Of a stretch of DNA of 64,000 nucleotides, positions 54,575 to 62,582 are shown piece after piece. The notes beneath the pieces are model-generated. The model ran no database searches. It was not told where the DNA came from and saw only the letters and a list, made by a program, of their open reading frames with translations. Source of the stretch: Nakamurella alba (GTDB taxonomy: Bacteria > Actinomycetota > Actinomycetes > Mycobacteriales > Nakamurellaceae); NCBI RefSeq assembly GCF_009707545.1, contig NZ_WLYK01000003.1, positions 124,001 to 188,000 on the forward strand, written 5' to 3'. The position numbers were made by a program, and so were the translations under genes. The first letter of the stretch is position 1, and the number at the start of each line of letters is the position of its first letter.

Positions 54575-55236
54575 GCGCCCACGGTAGGCCAGACGGGACC
54601 ACGCTCGTCCGAGCGGGCGCGGACCACCCGCGAACCCGACCACCCGACGCCCGGCGCCTTCGACCCCGACGCCCACCCGACCGCCGGGCCATCCGCCCCC
54701 GGGTCGGGCACGAACCACCCGCGGACGTGCGGCGGGCCTGCGCCCGCACCCGACGATTGGTCACCCTGCGTAATCGTAACGCCATTTCCGCCATTCTGCG
54801 TGAACGCGACAGCAGGGCATTCACCGGAACAACGCTGTCCCAATTCCTGAACTCACAACTACTTTTCACTGCTCACCAAATGTGAACTCTCAACTTGCGA
54901 GCACTGCTCGCAAAACGTTACGGTTCCGTGACGTACTACCACCGCAGGACCAACGCTCCGGAGTGTCTCCCTCACGGTGCGGACGGACACTCTGCGCACC
55001 AGGGGCACGACTGCCCTCGACGTGAACCACTAACACTCGTCACATCGTGGATCTTCGCTCGTTCGGAGCAATCTGCGACAGCTGTAGATGGAAACGCCCA
55101 TTCCGGACACTTCGGACCTTGTGAGACAATATGTGCACGAGAAACGGTGTGTAGAAAAGGGCGATTGGGGCACAATGTACGTACGCCAATCCGGCGTACG
55201 AGGCCAGTCGGGGCCCACACAAGGAGGCACGTAACC
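54575..55236. other. Long region upstream of bldC, no gene seen
   Basis: About 660 bases, with the part from 54760 to 55200 less GC-rich than average. It must hold the bldC promoter and possibly a long 5' UTR. A frame continues upstream of bldC to 54895 without a stop, but the translation is Arg/His/Cys-rich and a strong ribosome binding site lies directly before the bldC ATG, so it is not counted. CAATAT near 55126-55131 is a weak -10 candidate. Confidence 0.55.
54581..54586 (-). promoter_or_regulatory. -10 hexamer TACCGT of the AsnC/Lrp gene, leaderless type
   Basis: TACCGT is followed by six bases and the ATG at 54574. No ribosome binding site is present. Confidence 0.45.
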
Positions 55237-55434
55237 ATGGAGAAAAGCGAACGCCTGCTCACGCCCGGTGAGGTTGCACTCATGTTCCGCGTCGACCCGA
55301 AGACGGTCACGCGGTGGGCCTCCGCCGGTCGGATCGGCTCGATCCGCACGCCGGGCGGCCACCGGCGGTTCCGCGAGTCGGAGGTCAGCGGCCTGCTCGC
55401 CGACCTGACCGTGGATGCCGCGCACTCGGCCTGA
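55237..55434 (+). CDS. bldC: BldC-family developmental transcriptional regulator
   Basis: 65 residues from an ATG preceded by AAGGAGG. A single MerR/AlpA-type winged helix-turn-helix: LLTPGEVALMFRVDPKTVTRW followed by SIRTPGGHRRFRESEV (read as two blocks), nearly the same as Streptomyces BldC. BldC lacks an effector domain and binds head-to-tail on direct repeats; in Streptomyces it delays entry into development. In non-sporulating actinobacteria its targets are unknown. It is a single gene with a long upstream region and a strong hairpin 17 bases after its stop. Confidence 0.92.
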   Translation: MEKSERLLTPGEVALMFRVDPKTVTRWASAGRIGSIRTPGGHRRFRESEVSGLLADLTVDAAHSA

Positions 55435-55450
55435 CACAGCACAGCTCCAT

Positions 55451-55485
55451 CCGGACCCCCGGTCGCCAGGCGACCGGGGGTCCGG
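55451..55485 (+). terminator. Strong intrinsic terminator hairpin after bldC
   Basis: CCGGACCCCCGGTCG (55451-55465) and its perfect complement at 55471-55485 form a 15-bp GC-rich stem with a 5-base loop. It follows the bldC stop by 17 bases. There is no clear T-tract. Confidence 0.75.
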
Positions 55486-55618
55486 CGTCTTCGCGGGATG
55501 TCGTTCCCGGCTGCCCGATCCGCATCGTGGCCGGACCGCTTCGCAAGCGTGATCCGCTTTCGCGCCCGGCACACAGTGGGCCTGCGTACGCTGTGCGGAA
55601 GAACGAAAGGGGTGCCTC

Positions 55619-55843
55619 GTGTACCTGTTGATAGCCATCGTCCTCACCGCGGTGGTGATCCTGCTCGCCTGGCGCGGCATCGGGTCCCACACGCCCGGCG
55701 GGGAACCGGGCGGTGAGGCGGCCGACCGGCCGCAATGGCCGCAACGTCCGAAGCCGCGCCCGAAGTCGGTCGCGCCCGACGACGATCCCGACTTCCTCCG
55801 CGAGATCGACCGCAAGCTGCGCGGCGAGGACAAGAGCAGCTGA
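55619..55843 (+). CDS. Small single-pass membrane protein
   Basis: 74 residues from a GTG preceded by GAAAGGGG. A hydrophobic N-terminal anchor (MYLLIAIVLTAVVILLAW) is followed by a charged, Pro-rich cytoplasmic tail ending FLREIDRKLRGEDKSS. I do not know the family. A terminator hairpin directly after the stop supports a separate transcript. It converges on the ccs operon and could relate to cytochrome c maturation, but only by position. Confidence 0.65.
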   Translation: MYLLIAIVLTAVVILLAWRGIGSHTPGGEPGGEAADRPQWPQRPKPRPKSVAPDDDPDFLREIDRKLRGEDKSS

Positions 55844-55848
55844 GCCCG

Positions 55849-55872
55849 CACCCGGGCACCGTCGCCCGGGTG
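55849..55872 (+). terminator. Terminator hairpin after the small membrane-protein gene
   Basis: CACCCGGGC (55849-55857) and GCCCGGGTG (55864-55872) make a perfect 9-bp stem with a six-base loop, starting five bases after the stop codon. Confidence 0.65.
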
Positions 55873-56120
55873 TGTCCGGACGTCCGTCGACGGCGACGAA
55901 TCCGGCGCCGGTGGTCGGAGATGGCGGCAGCGCGGCGACCACCGGCCGGCACGACCGATCATGCCGCGGTCCCGGAGCGGCCTTGACGACGGCGGTTCGA
56001 CGCTCGTCGAGCACCGGACCATTGCCGGCCGTCGGCGGTCCGCCCGCTACAGATCCACACCGCACGACGCCACAGCCCGAACCAGCGGCCGGGAACCCAC
56101 GCCGCACGGAAGCCCGAATA

Positions 56121-56168
56121 CAGCAGAAGGCCCTCACGTTCCCGCGGGAACGTGAGGGCCTTCTGCTG
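56121..56168. terminator. 48-bp perfect palindrome, probable bidirectional terminator
   Basis: The two 24-base halves are exact reverse complements and meet without a spacer. The left half begins CAGCAGAAGGCCCTCACGTT. It lies nine bases beyond the ccsB stop on the minus strand and faces the end of the small membrane-protein gene. On both strands the hairpin ends in a CTTCTGCTG run with some T residues. Between 55873 and 56120 I see no gene. Confidence 0.8.
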
Positions 56169-56177
56169 TGCGGGACG

Positions 56178-57281
56178 TCAGTTGAGCCCGGCGTAGGAGT
56201 GCAGGCCGGAGACCACCAGGTTGATGAAGAACAGGTTGAAGATCATCGACAGGAACCCGAGGATCGAGATCCAGGCGGCCTTGCTGCCGCGCCACCCGGC
56301 GGTCGACCGGGCGTGCAGGTAGGCCGCGTAGAGCACCCAGGTCACGAAGGCGCAGGTCTCCTTGGGGTCCCAGCCCCAGTACCGGCCCCACGCGACCTCG
56401 GCCCACATGGCGCCGGCGATGACGGCGAAGGTGAAGACCGGGAAGGCGACGATCGCCGTGCGGTAGGCCAAACGGTCCAGGGTGGCCAGCGACGGCAGCG
56501 CCGCCAGCCGGGAGGACGTGCGGTCCACCGCGATCCGGCCGACACCCGTACCGTCGGAGCCGGCCGAGGCAGTGGCGGAGGGTGCGTTCTTCGCCTCCCA
56601 CTCCCTGTCGGCGGCCAGCTTCCGCTCGAACCGGGCGCGCACCAGGTACAGCACCGAGGCGACACCGGAGAGCATCAGCACGCCGCTGGACAGTGAGATC
56701 GCCAGCACGTGGATGACCAGCCAGTAGGAGTGCAGCGCGGGCACCAGGGTGCCGGCCTCCGCGTAGAGCACGCTCTGCGCGATGTACATCAGGATGACCA
56801 CCGGGATCATCACGAAGAAGCCGAGGGTGCGCATCCGCGAGCGCCAGAGCGTGATCAGGTAACCGGCCACGGCGGCGGCGCAGATCATCGAGGTGAACTC
56901 GTACATGTTCCCCCACGGCGCGCGGCCCGTCGCCACTCCGCGGAGCACCAGCGACAGCACGTGACCGGCGAAGCCGAGCACCGCCACCACGACACCGGCC
57001 CGGCCGAACCGGACCCCCCACGGCGCGGTGCCGCGGCGCTCCGGCGCCGCGACCTTGCCGATCTCGTCCCGGTCCAGCACCGCGGTGCCGCCGGCGGATC
57101 CGCCCTTGCGGGCGGACCGGCGCGCGGCGCGCAGCTCGGCGCTGGCCGCCTCGGCCTCGGTCGGGACGGCACCCTTGCGGGCGGCGAACTCGACGCCCAG
57201 GCACACCAGGGCCATCACGTATCCGGCCAGCGCCCACTCGAAGGCCAGGTCCGATGCCCGGGCCAGGGACTCGTTGATCAC
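56178..57281 (-). CDS. ccsB: Cytochrome c biogenesis protein CcsB
   Basis: 367 residues from the GTG at 57281, preceded by AAGGAG. About eight membrane segments. The haem-handling WWD-type motif is visible as VAWGRYWGWDPKETCAF, with conserved histidines in LHSYWLVIHVL and near the C terminus (GLHSYAG). CcsB and ResB form the System II synthetase that exports haem and attaches it to CxxCH apocytochromes outside the membrane. Two soluble insertions, a charged one after residue 30 and a Ser/Ala-rich one near 235-260, are longer than in many homologs. Last gene of the operon. Confidence 0.93.
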   Translation of the reverse strand: MINESLARASDLAFEWALAGYVMALVCLGVEFAARKGAVPTEAEAASAELRAARRSARKGGSAGGTAVLDRDEIGKVAAPERRGTAPWGVRFGRAGVVVAVLGFAGHVLSLVLRGVATGRAPWGNMYEFTSMICAAAVAGYLITLWRSRMRTLGFFVMIPVVILMYIAQSVLYAEAGTLVPALHSYWLVIHVLAISLSSGVLMLSGVASVLYLVRARFERKLAADREWEAKNAPSATASAGSDGTGVGRIAVDRTSSRLAALPSLATLDRLAYRTAIVAFPVFTFAVIAGAMWAEVAWGRYWGWDPKETCAFVTWVLYAAYLHARSTAGWRGSKAAWISILGFLSMIFNLFFINLVVSGLHSYAGLN

Positions 57282-57285
57282 GGAT

Positions 57286-59007
57286 TCACTCCTTCTGCGA
57301 CCGGCGGGAACCGGTCGACTCCACCGTCGCGAGGGCCACCAGCGAGGAGAACTCCTCGCCGTAGCCCGCCTGGTCCGTCCGGGACAGACCACCGACCTCG
57401 ACCCCGGACATCACCGTAGAAGATCCTGCCCCACCATCGGAAGACGGACCCGCGGCCGGGCGGATCCGGAACCAGACCCGCCGCCGCTTGATCGTCAGCG
57501 AGAGCATGAGGCCGATGAGCAGCAGCGCCGCGCACACCAGCGCCCAGGTCTGCGCCGGGTCGTAGGAGGTCTGCAGCGACACCCACTCCCGGTAGCCGGT
57601 GAAGGTGACCTGCGTGCCGTCGTCGAGGGTCAGCGACTCCCCCGGTGCCAGGTTCTCGCTGGCCTTCTGCACCAGCAGGCCCTTGTCGACCTGGTCCTGG
57701 TCGATGGAGAAGATCGACTGCGTCGCGCCGGACTCCATGCCGAGGTCGCCGACGAACACCCGCACCGCGACGGCGGGCTGCTCCGCGGCGGGGAAGCTCG
57801 AGGTCATCACCCCGGTGTGCACGAAGGCGGACGGGGCGAAGATGCCGACCACCGCGAGCTGCTTCGTGAGCAACTCGGCCCCGGTCACCCCCGGCGGGTC
57901 GAGGAACTTGACCGCGCCCTGCGAGGTGAAGTTGGAGTCCTCCGGCTGGAACGACGCCATCCCGGTCTGGGTGCTGCCGTCCGGGTAGGTCACCTCGAAG
58001 ATCGGGGTGTAGCCGTGGCCGAGCAGGTAGAGCCGCTGGCCGTCGAGCCGGATCGGGTCGTTGACCTCGAGCGTGGCCGACTGCCAGGTGTCGCCGTCCG
58101 CGGCCGGATCCGTCTGGTACCGGATCTGCGCGAGGAACGAGCTGGCCTGGCCGGCGTCGGTGTAGGTCGCGGTGAAGGAGTCCACCTGCACGCAGAACGG
58201 CGACATCCCGGTGCCGTCGACCAGCAGCCCGGGCCGGAAGTTGTCGTAGCTGTACGGGTCGACCGAGCAGAACCCGGATCCCTCGGACCCGGCGGCGGTG
58301 GCCACCGTGCGCTCGTTGGTCTGGGTGCCGCCGGCGGCGGTGAGGATGATCGACCCCTCGTAGCCCACCAGCTTGCCGACCGCGATCGCCACCAGCAGGC
58401 CGAGCATCGACAGGTGGAAGACCAGGTTGCCGACCTCCCGCAGGAAGCCCTTCTCCGCCGAGATCGTCACCACACCATCGGCTTCGGTGCGCCGGGCGAT
58501 CCGCCAGCCGCGCAGCCCGGACAGCACCCGGTCGGCGACGGCATCCGGATCGCCGGTGGCGGTGAGGGTCTCGTGCAGCGGCATCCGGCGCAGGTTGCGC
58601 GGGACCACCACCGGTTGCATCCGCAGCTGGCCGACGAACTCCCAGGAGCGCGGCAGCAGGCAGCCGACCAGCGAGGTGAACAGCAGCAGGTAGATCGCCG
58701 CGTACCAGGGCGAGGCGAAGACGTCGAAGAAGCCGAGACTGTTGAGGAACCTTCCCCACCAACCGTTGTCGAGGATGTAATTCGCCGTCTTGGACTGGTT
58801 CAGCGACCACTGCGGCAGCAGCGCACCCGGCAGCGAGGCCAGGGCCAGCAGGAACAGCAGCACCAGCGCGGTCCGCATGCTGGTCAACTGGCGCCAGATG
58901 TTGCGCAGGAACGGCAGCGGGCCGCCCCGGCGCCGGGGCGCCGCAGCTGAGGCAACAGTGGGATCTGTCGGGTCCCCGGTGATGTGGGTGGTGTCGTGGA
59001 TCGTCAC
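57286..59007 (-). CDS. resB: Cytochrome c biogenesis protein ResB
   Basis: 573 residues from the GTG at 59007, overlapping the ccdA stop by GTGA. ResB family: three N-terminal membrane segments (LRNIWRQLTSMRTALVLLFL start, then LSLLLFTSLVGCLLPR-like region and HLSMLGLLVAIAVGKLVG), a large exported domain (about residues 225-480) and a last membrane segment near 500. It partners CcsB in haem ligation. Four bases separate it from ccsB. The C-terminal 60 residues are Ser/Gly-rich cytoplasmic sequence. Confidence 0.93.
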   Translation of the reverse strand: MTIHDTTHITGDPTDPTVASAAAPRRRGGPLPFLRNIWRQLTSMRTALVLLFLLALASLPGALLPQWSLNQSKTANYILDNGWWGRFLNSLGFFDVFASPWYAAIYLLLFTSLVGCLLPRSWEFVGQLRMQPVVVPRNLRRMPLHETLTATGDPDAVADRVLSGLRGWRIARRTEADGVVTISAEKGFLREVGNLVFHLSMLGLLVAIAVGKLVGYEGSIILTAAGGTQTNERTVATAAGSEGSGFCSVDPYSYDNFRPGLLVDGTGMSPFCVQVDSFTATYTDAGQASSFLAQIRYQTDPAADGDTWQSATLEVNDPIRLDGQRLYLLGHGYTPIFEVTYPDGSTQTGMASFQPEDSNFTSQGAVKFLDPPGVTGAELLTKQLAVVGIFAPSAFVHTGVMTSSFPAAEQPAVAVRVFVGDLGMESGATQSIFSIDQDQVDKGLLVQKASENLAPGESLTLDDGTQVTFTGYREWVSLQTSYDPAQTWALVCAALLLIGLMLSLTIKRRRVWFRIRPAAGPSSDGGAGSSTVMSGVEVGGLSRTDQAGYGEEFSSLVALATVESTGSRRSQKE

Positions 59008-59867
59008 AGCAGCAGTCCTTCGCCGGCGGCGGCGAACCTGATCTGCAGCCAGATCAGGAAGTCCGACCACAGGCCGGTGACCATGGCCAGACCGACCAGG
59101 ATCAGCATGACGGCGCCGATCACCTGGATGGTGCGGGTGTGGCGACGCAGGAAGCCCATGGCACCGGTGGCCCAGCCGAACCCGAAGGCCAGCAACAGGA
59201 ACGGCACGCCGAGCCCGACGCAATAGGCGACGACGAGCAGCAGGCCACGCCAGGCGTAGCCGTTCCACTCGCTGGAGATCGCCAGCGACAGCACCCCACC
59301 CAGGGTCGGCCCGATGCACACCGTCCAGCCGAGGGCGAAGAACGCGCCGAGCAGCACCGGCCCGAGGAACCGGCCGGTCGGGCGGCGGTGGATCCGGCGT
59401 TCCATCTGCAGCGGCCGGATGAACCCGAGCATGGCCAGGCCGAGCAGGATGGTGATCACCCCGCCGATCCGGGTCAGCACCTCGGTGTTCGCCTGCACCG
59501 TGTGCGCGAGGCCCAGCACGGCGACCGACTCGAGCAGGAAGACCAGGGTGAAGCCGCCGACGAACCACCCGGTGGCGATCACCGCCCGGGTGCGCAGCCG
59601 GGCCCCGAGGCGGGTACCGACCGCCGACCCAGCCGACGCCCGGGCTGTGCCGGCAGTTCCCGCTGTGCCTGCTGTGCCTGCTGTGCCTTCTGAGCCCACC
59701 AGCCCGATGAGGTACGAGAGATAACCGGGCACCAGCGGGATCACGCACGGCGAGGCGAAGGACACGATGCCGGCCGCCAGCGCGAGCAGGGTGGCGAAGA
59801 GCAGCGGACCGTTCACCACGGTGTCGGCGGGACCGGCGGCGAGCAGGGCGATCTGGGACTGCAGCAC
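59004..59867 (-). CDS. ccdA: CcdA-type thiol-disulfide electron carrier with a short internal repeat
   Basis: 287 residues from a GTG two bases after tlpA ends. Six membrane segments of the DsbD/CcdA family with the two redox cysteines in SFASPCVIPLVPGYLSYLIG (C41) and LGWTVCIGPTLGG. It passes reducing power from cytosolic thioredoxin to the exported thiol protein (TlpA) that keeps apocytochrome haem sites reduced. A loop after residue 57 holds five GTA tripeptides encoded by 9-bp tandem units (59643-59687). A GTGA overlap joins it to resB. Confidence 0.92.
   Translation of the reverse strand: MLQSQIALLAAGPADTVVNGPLLFATLLALAAGIVSFASPCVIPLVPGYLSYLIGLVGSEGTAGTAGTAGTAGTARASAGSAVGTRLGARLRTRAVIATGWFVGGFTLVFLLESVAVLGLAHTVQANTEVLTRIGGVITILLGLAMLGFIRPLQMERRIHRRPTGRFLGPVLLGAFFALGWTVCIGPTLGGVLSLAISSEWNGYAWRGLLLVVAYCVGLGVPFLLLAFGFGWATGAMGFLRRHTRTIQVIGAVMLILVGLAMVTGLWSDFLIWLQIRFAAAGEGLLL
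59643..59687. repeat. Five 9-bp tandem units inside ccdA
   Basis: The coding strand repeats GGCACAGCA with small changes, giving GTA five times in the loop after the first membrane segment. The frame is kept because the unit is nine bases. Copy number could vary by slippage. Confidence 0.75.
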
Positions 59868-59869
59868 GC

Positions 59870-60478
59870 TCAGGTCTCCGTGGCGATGGCGCGCACGGTC
59901 GCGACCAGTTCGGTCTTCGTCACCTGGCGCAGCCAGATCTGCGCGACCCGGCCCTGCGGGTCCACCACGATCGTCGACGGGATGGTGTTGGCCGGGTACC
60001 CCTTGATGGAGAGCAGGGTGCGCCGGGTCGGGTCGAAGATCGACGGGTACGCGATCTCCTTCGATGCCTCGAACGCGGCCGCCGCTTCCTTGTCGTCCTT
60101 GACGTTGACGCCGAGGAACTGCACGCCCAGGTCCGCGAGCTCGGTGCTGGCATCACGCAGGTCGGGCGCCTCGGCACGGCAAGGACCGCACCAGGATCCC
60201 CAGAAGTTCAGCACCACGACCTTGCCGCGGTAGTCCGCCAGCGCCACCGTGCCGTCGCCGACCACGGCCGGACCGGAGATGGTGCCCAGGGTGCCGCGCT
60301 CGGCGGCCGGGTAGGAGAACTCGAGCACCCCGCCGGTCGGCCGGAAGTCGAAGCTGCCGCCCACCGCAATGGCGTCGGTGCCGCTGGAGCATCCGGTCAT
60401 GGCGACCCCGGCGACGGCCAGCGCCGCGGCCCAGCGGCGGATCCGGGTCGGCCGCCCGGTGCGGCTCGAGCGCCTCAC
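59870..60478 (-). CDS. TlpA/ResA-family thioredoxin-like lipoprotein
   Basis: 202 residues from the GTG at 60478, overlapping the upstream stop by GTGA. A lipoprotein signal peptide ends in VAMTGC with the acylated Cys at 30. A thioredoxin fold follows with the active site WCGPC (C97, C100) and the cis-Pro region NTIPSTIVVDPQG. It probably reduces the CxxCH sites of apocytochromes outside the membrane, taking electrons from CcdA. Second gene of the five-gene operon. Confidence 0.92.
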   Translation of the reverse strand: MRRSSRTGRPTRIRRWAAALAVAGVAMTGCSSGTDAIAVGGSFDFRPTGGVLEFSYPAAERGTLGTISGPAVVGDGTVALADYRGKVVVLNFWGSWCGPCRAEAPDLRDASTELADLGVQFLGVNVKDDKEAAAAFEASKEIAYPSIFDPTRRTLLSIKGYPANTIPSTIVVDPQGRVAQIWLRQVTKTELVATVRAIATET

Positions 60479-61134
60479 GCGCCGAACCCCGGGGACACCG
60501 TGTCGGACCCGTCGTCGACGGCCGGGATGTGCGCGACCGGTTCGCTGTACCGGACGCCGGAGAAGACACCGTCCAGGAACACCAGGGAGGTCAGCGACGC
60601 CACCGCGCACTGGCGCTTCGCCGGGTTGTGCCAGAGCCGGTGGCCCTCCAGGTAGCGGCGGACCGTCCAGATCGGCAACTGGTGCGAGACCAGCACCGCC
60701 TCGTGACCGTCGGCCTGCTGCAGTGCCGTGGTGATGCCACCGAGCATCCGGTGTGCGATGTCCAGGTACGGCTCGCCCCAGGACGGCCGGAACGGGTTGC
60801 GCAGCCGCGCCCAGTACCGCGGCTCACGCAGCACCCCGTCGCCGACCGCGACCTTGAGCCCTTCGAAGGTGTTGTCCGCCTCGATGATCCGGTCGTCGGT
60901 CCGCACGGTGAGGCCGTGGGTCGCGGCCAGCGGGGCGGCCGTCTCCTGGGCGCGGATCAGCGAGGACGCCGCGACGTAGGTGATGTCGTTGCCTGCCAGG
61001 TGCTCCGCGACGCCGTCGGCCATGGCGCGACCGCTGGCCGCGAGGTGGTAGCCGGGCAACCGTCCGTAAAGGATCCCGGACGGGTTGTGCACCTTGCCGT
61101 GTCGCAGCAGATGTACGACCGTCCGACTGCTCAC
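60475..61134 (-). CDS. Histidine phosphatase family protein
   Basis: 219 residues from the GTG at 61134. It belongs to the phosphoglycerate-mutase-like histidine phosphatases: the catalytic RHG motif is in VVHLLRHGKVHNPSG, with the second His in AVLVSHQLPIW and the conserved LIRAQETA block. The substrate is unknown. The M. tuberculosis homolog (Rv0525) also precedes tlpA-ccdA-resB-ccsB, so the linkage is conserved, although no direct role in cytochrome c maturation is known. First gene of the operon. Confidence 0.87.
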   Translation of the reverse strand: MSSRTVVHLLRHGKVHNPSGILYGRLPGYHLAASGRAMADGVAEHLAGNDITYVAASSLIRAQETAAPLAATHGLTVRTDDRIIEADNTFEGLKVAVGDGVLREPRYWARLRNPFRPSWGEPYLDIAHRMLGGITTALQQADGHEAVLVSHQLPIWTVRRYLEGHRLWHNPAKRQCAVASLTSLVFLDGVFSGVRYSEPVAHIPAVDDGSDTVSPGFGA

Positions 61135-61213
61135 GTCTTCCGTCCTGTCGTCACGGTTGCTGCTGGGCACACGGATCCATTGTCCCAGTGCCCGGGTGTG
61201 CTGCTGGTAGGAC

Positions 61214-61789
61214 CTAGGTCCCGGCCGGACCGGTGGGAGGTGCCGGCCGTCGGGGTGGGCCGGCGGGATCGAACTGCTCCGGTCGGTCGACCTGCGCCGG
61301 CCCGTCGAACTGCACCGGCCGGTCGAGCGGCCGGCCGAACTGGGTCGCATGGTCGAACCGGGGGGCCGGGTCGAACTGCGGCCGACCCGGGCCGCCGGAT
61401 GTCGGCTGCGGTGCGGCCATCGCGGGGGTGCGTCCGGCCGGGGTCAGCCGGATCCGTCGGACCAGGTCGACCACCCCCTGGGTGGCCAGCAGGCAGCCGA
61501 GCAGCAGCACCCCGCCGGCGCCGGCCAACCACGGCCCGGACCAGCGGTCGATCGTGGTGCTGTCGGTGCCGGCGACGAAGGCCGGGAAGGTGTGCGGGCT
61601 GATGGCGTGGCGGTACAGCAGGACCGCACCGACCACGCACGCCACCGCGCCGACCAGCGCCAGGGCGGACCGGACGGCCAGCACACCGGCGACGCCGCGC
61701 ACGGCGGTGCGGGTCTGCTCGGGAGTCAGCGGCAGCGGCGGGACCGCCGGCTGCGGCCGGGTGTCCGGTCCCCGGTCCGGGCGGGTCAC
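61214..61789 (-). CDS. Two-segment membrane protein with a QFD-repeat tail
   Basis: 191 residues from a GTG four bases after the upstream gene ends. Two hydrophobic segments (about residues 35-60 and 85-110) are followed by a Pro/Gly/Arg-rich tail of 70 residues with recurring (Q/R)FD motifs (PQFDPAPRFD, VQFDGPA, EQFDPAG). I do not recognise the family. It is co-transcribed with the next membrane protein upstream. Its stop overlaps a GGACCTAGGTCC palindrome at 61210-61221. Confidence 0.6.
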   Translation of the reverse strand: MTRPDRGPDTRPQPAVPPLPLTPEQTRTAVRGVAGVLAVRSALALVGAVACVVGAVLLYRHAISPHTFPAFVAGTDSTTIDRWSGPWLAGAGGVLLLGCLLATQGVVDLVRRIRLTPAGRTPAMAAPQPTSGGPGRPQFDPAPRFDHATQFGRPLDRPVQFDGPAQVDRPEQFDPAGPPRRPAPPTGPAGT

Positions 61790-61793
61790 CGGG

Positions 61794-62468
61794 TCAGTGC
61801 TTCTGCCGCCGCTGCGCCACGCGCAGGAAGAACAGACCGCCCTTGCCGACGTAGCAGAGCACCATGCCGATGATCATCAGCAGGTTGGCCACCAGCAGGA
61901 ACAGGCTCGCGACGTTGAACAGCAGGGCGAGCAGCAGGGCGACCACGGACGCCGCCATGATCGTCCGCCGGGCCCACTTCAGTCCCTGCCGCAGGAAGAT
62001 CCCGCCGACGACGCCGGCCAGGCCGATGATCATGGTGACGACGTTGATCACGATCGCCTGGGTACGTACGGAGGACAGCAGCTCCGGGGTCAGCGCCCGC
62101 TCCGGCAGCGCCTGGCACTGCTCGATGAACGACTCGGCGGTGAGCGGTCCGGACACCGACGTCGGCGCCACCGCGGTGCTCGGGACGGCCGTGCCGACGC
62201 CACCGACGTAGGTGGTGCACTGCACCACGGCCTTGTCGTACTGCTCCTGGTAGAGCACCGACTCGGACGCCAGCTGGCTGTTCAGCGTGATCAGCACCGC
62301 GCCGCCCTGCAGCACGAAGACCACGGCACCGAGCACCGCGAACACGGTGGCGACCCAGATCGTGACCGGCCGAGTGATCGGCTGCCCGTCGTCCTCGGGG
62401 GCGACGGGCGCCATGGCCGACGCGAAACTGGACAGCCACGATCTCTTCGGCGCGCCGGGGGACGTCAT
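61794..62468 (-). CDS. Membrane protein with an exported central domain, unknown function
   Basis: 224 residues from the ATG at 62468. A first membrane segment (about residues 28-50) is followed by an extracytoplasmic domain with two cysteines (VQCTTYVGG, IEQCQALPE) and two or three further segments in the C-terminal half. The patch GLKWARRTIMAASVVALLLAL resembles GRNWARIVLTVLSAL of the two genes to the right, so it may be a distant relative. TAGGGT eight bases before the ATG suggests a near-leaderless mRNA. Confidence 0.65.
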   Translation of the reverse strand: MTSPGAPKRSWLSSFASAMAPVAPEDDGQPITRPVTIWVATVFAVLGAVVFVLQGGAVLITLNSQLASESVLYQEQYDKAVVQCTTYVGGVGTAVPSTAVAPTSVSGPLTAESFIEQCQALPERALTPELLSSVRTQAIVINVVTMIIGLAGVVGGIFLRQGLKWARRTIMAASVVALLLALLFNVASLFLLVANLLMIIGMVLCYVGKGGLFFLRVAQRRQKH

Positions 62469-62476
62469 GATCGGTG

Positions 62477-62482
62477 ACCCTA
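62477..62482 (-). promoter_or_regulatory. -10 hexamer TAGGGT upstream of the 62468 start
   Basis: TAGGGT is followed by eight bases and the ATG at 62468. It is the same hexamer as at menA and menB. Confidence 0.45.
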
Positions 62483-62582
62483 CCTGCCGGAAGTGTGCGT
62501 TCCGGACCGCCCGACCCCCACCCGCTGACGTCCTGCAACCGGTGAGCAACAGCTCACGGGTTGCAGGACCTCCGCGAACGTC

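Noticed and set aside
54895-55236. In-frame N-terminal extension of BldC
   Set aside because: BldC homologs are about 65-70 residues, AAGGAGG sits directly before the ATG at 55237, and the extension is low-complexity.
61210-61221. GGACCTAGGTCC palindrome as an IS target or operator
   Set aside because: It contains CTAG but has no duplication or inverted-repeat flanks, and it overlaps a stop codon; chance is adequate.
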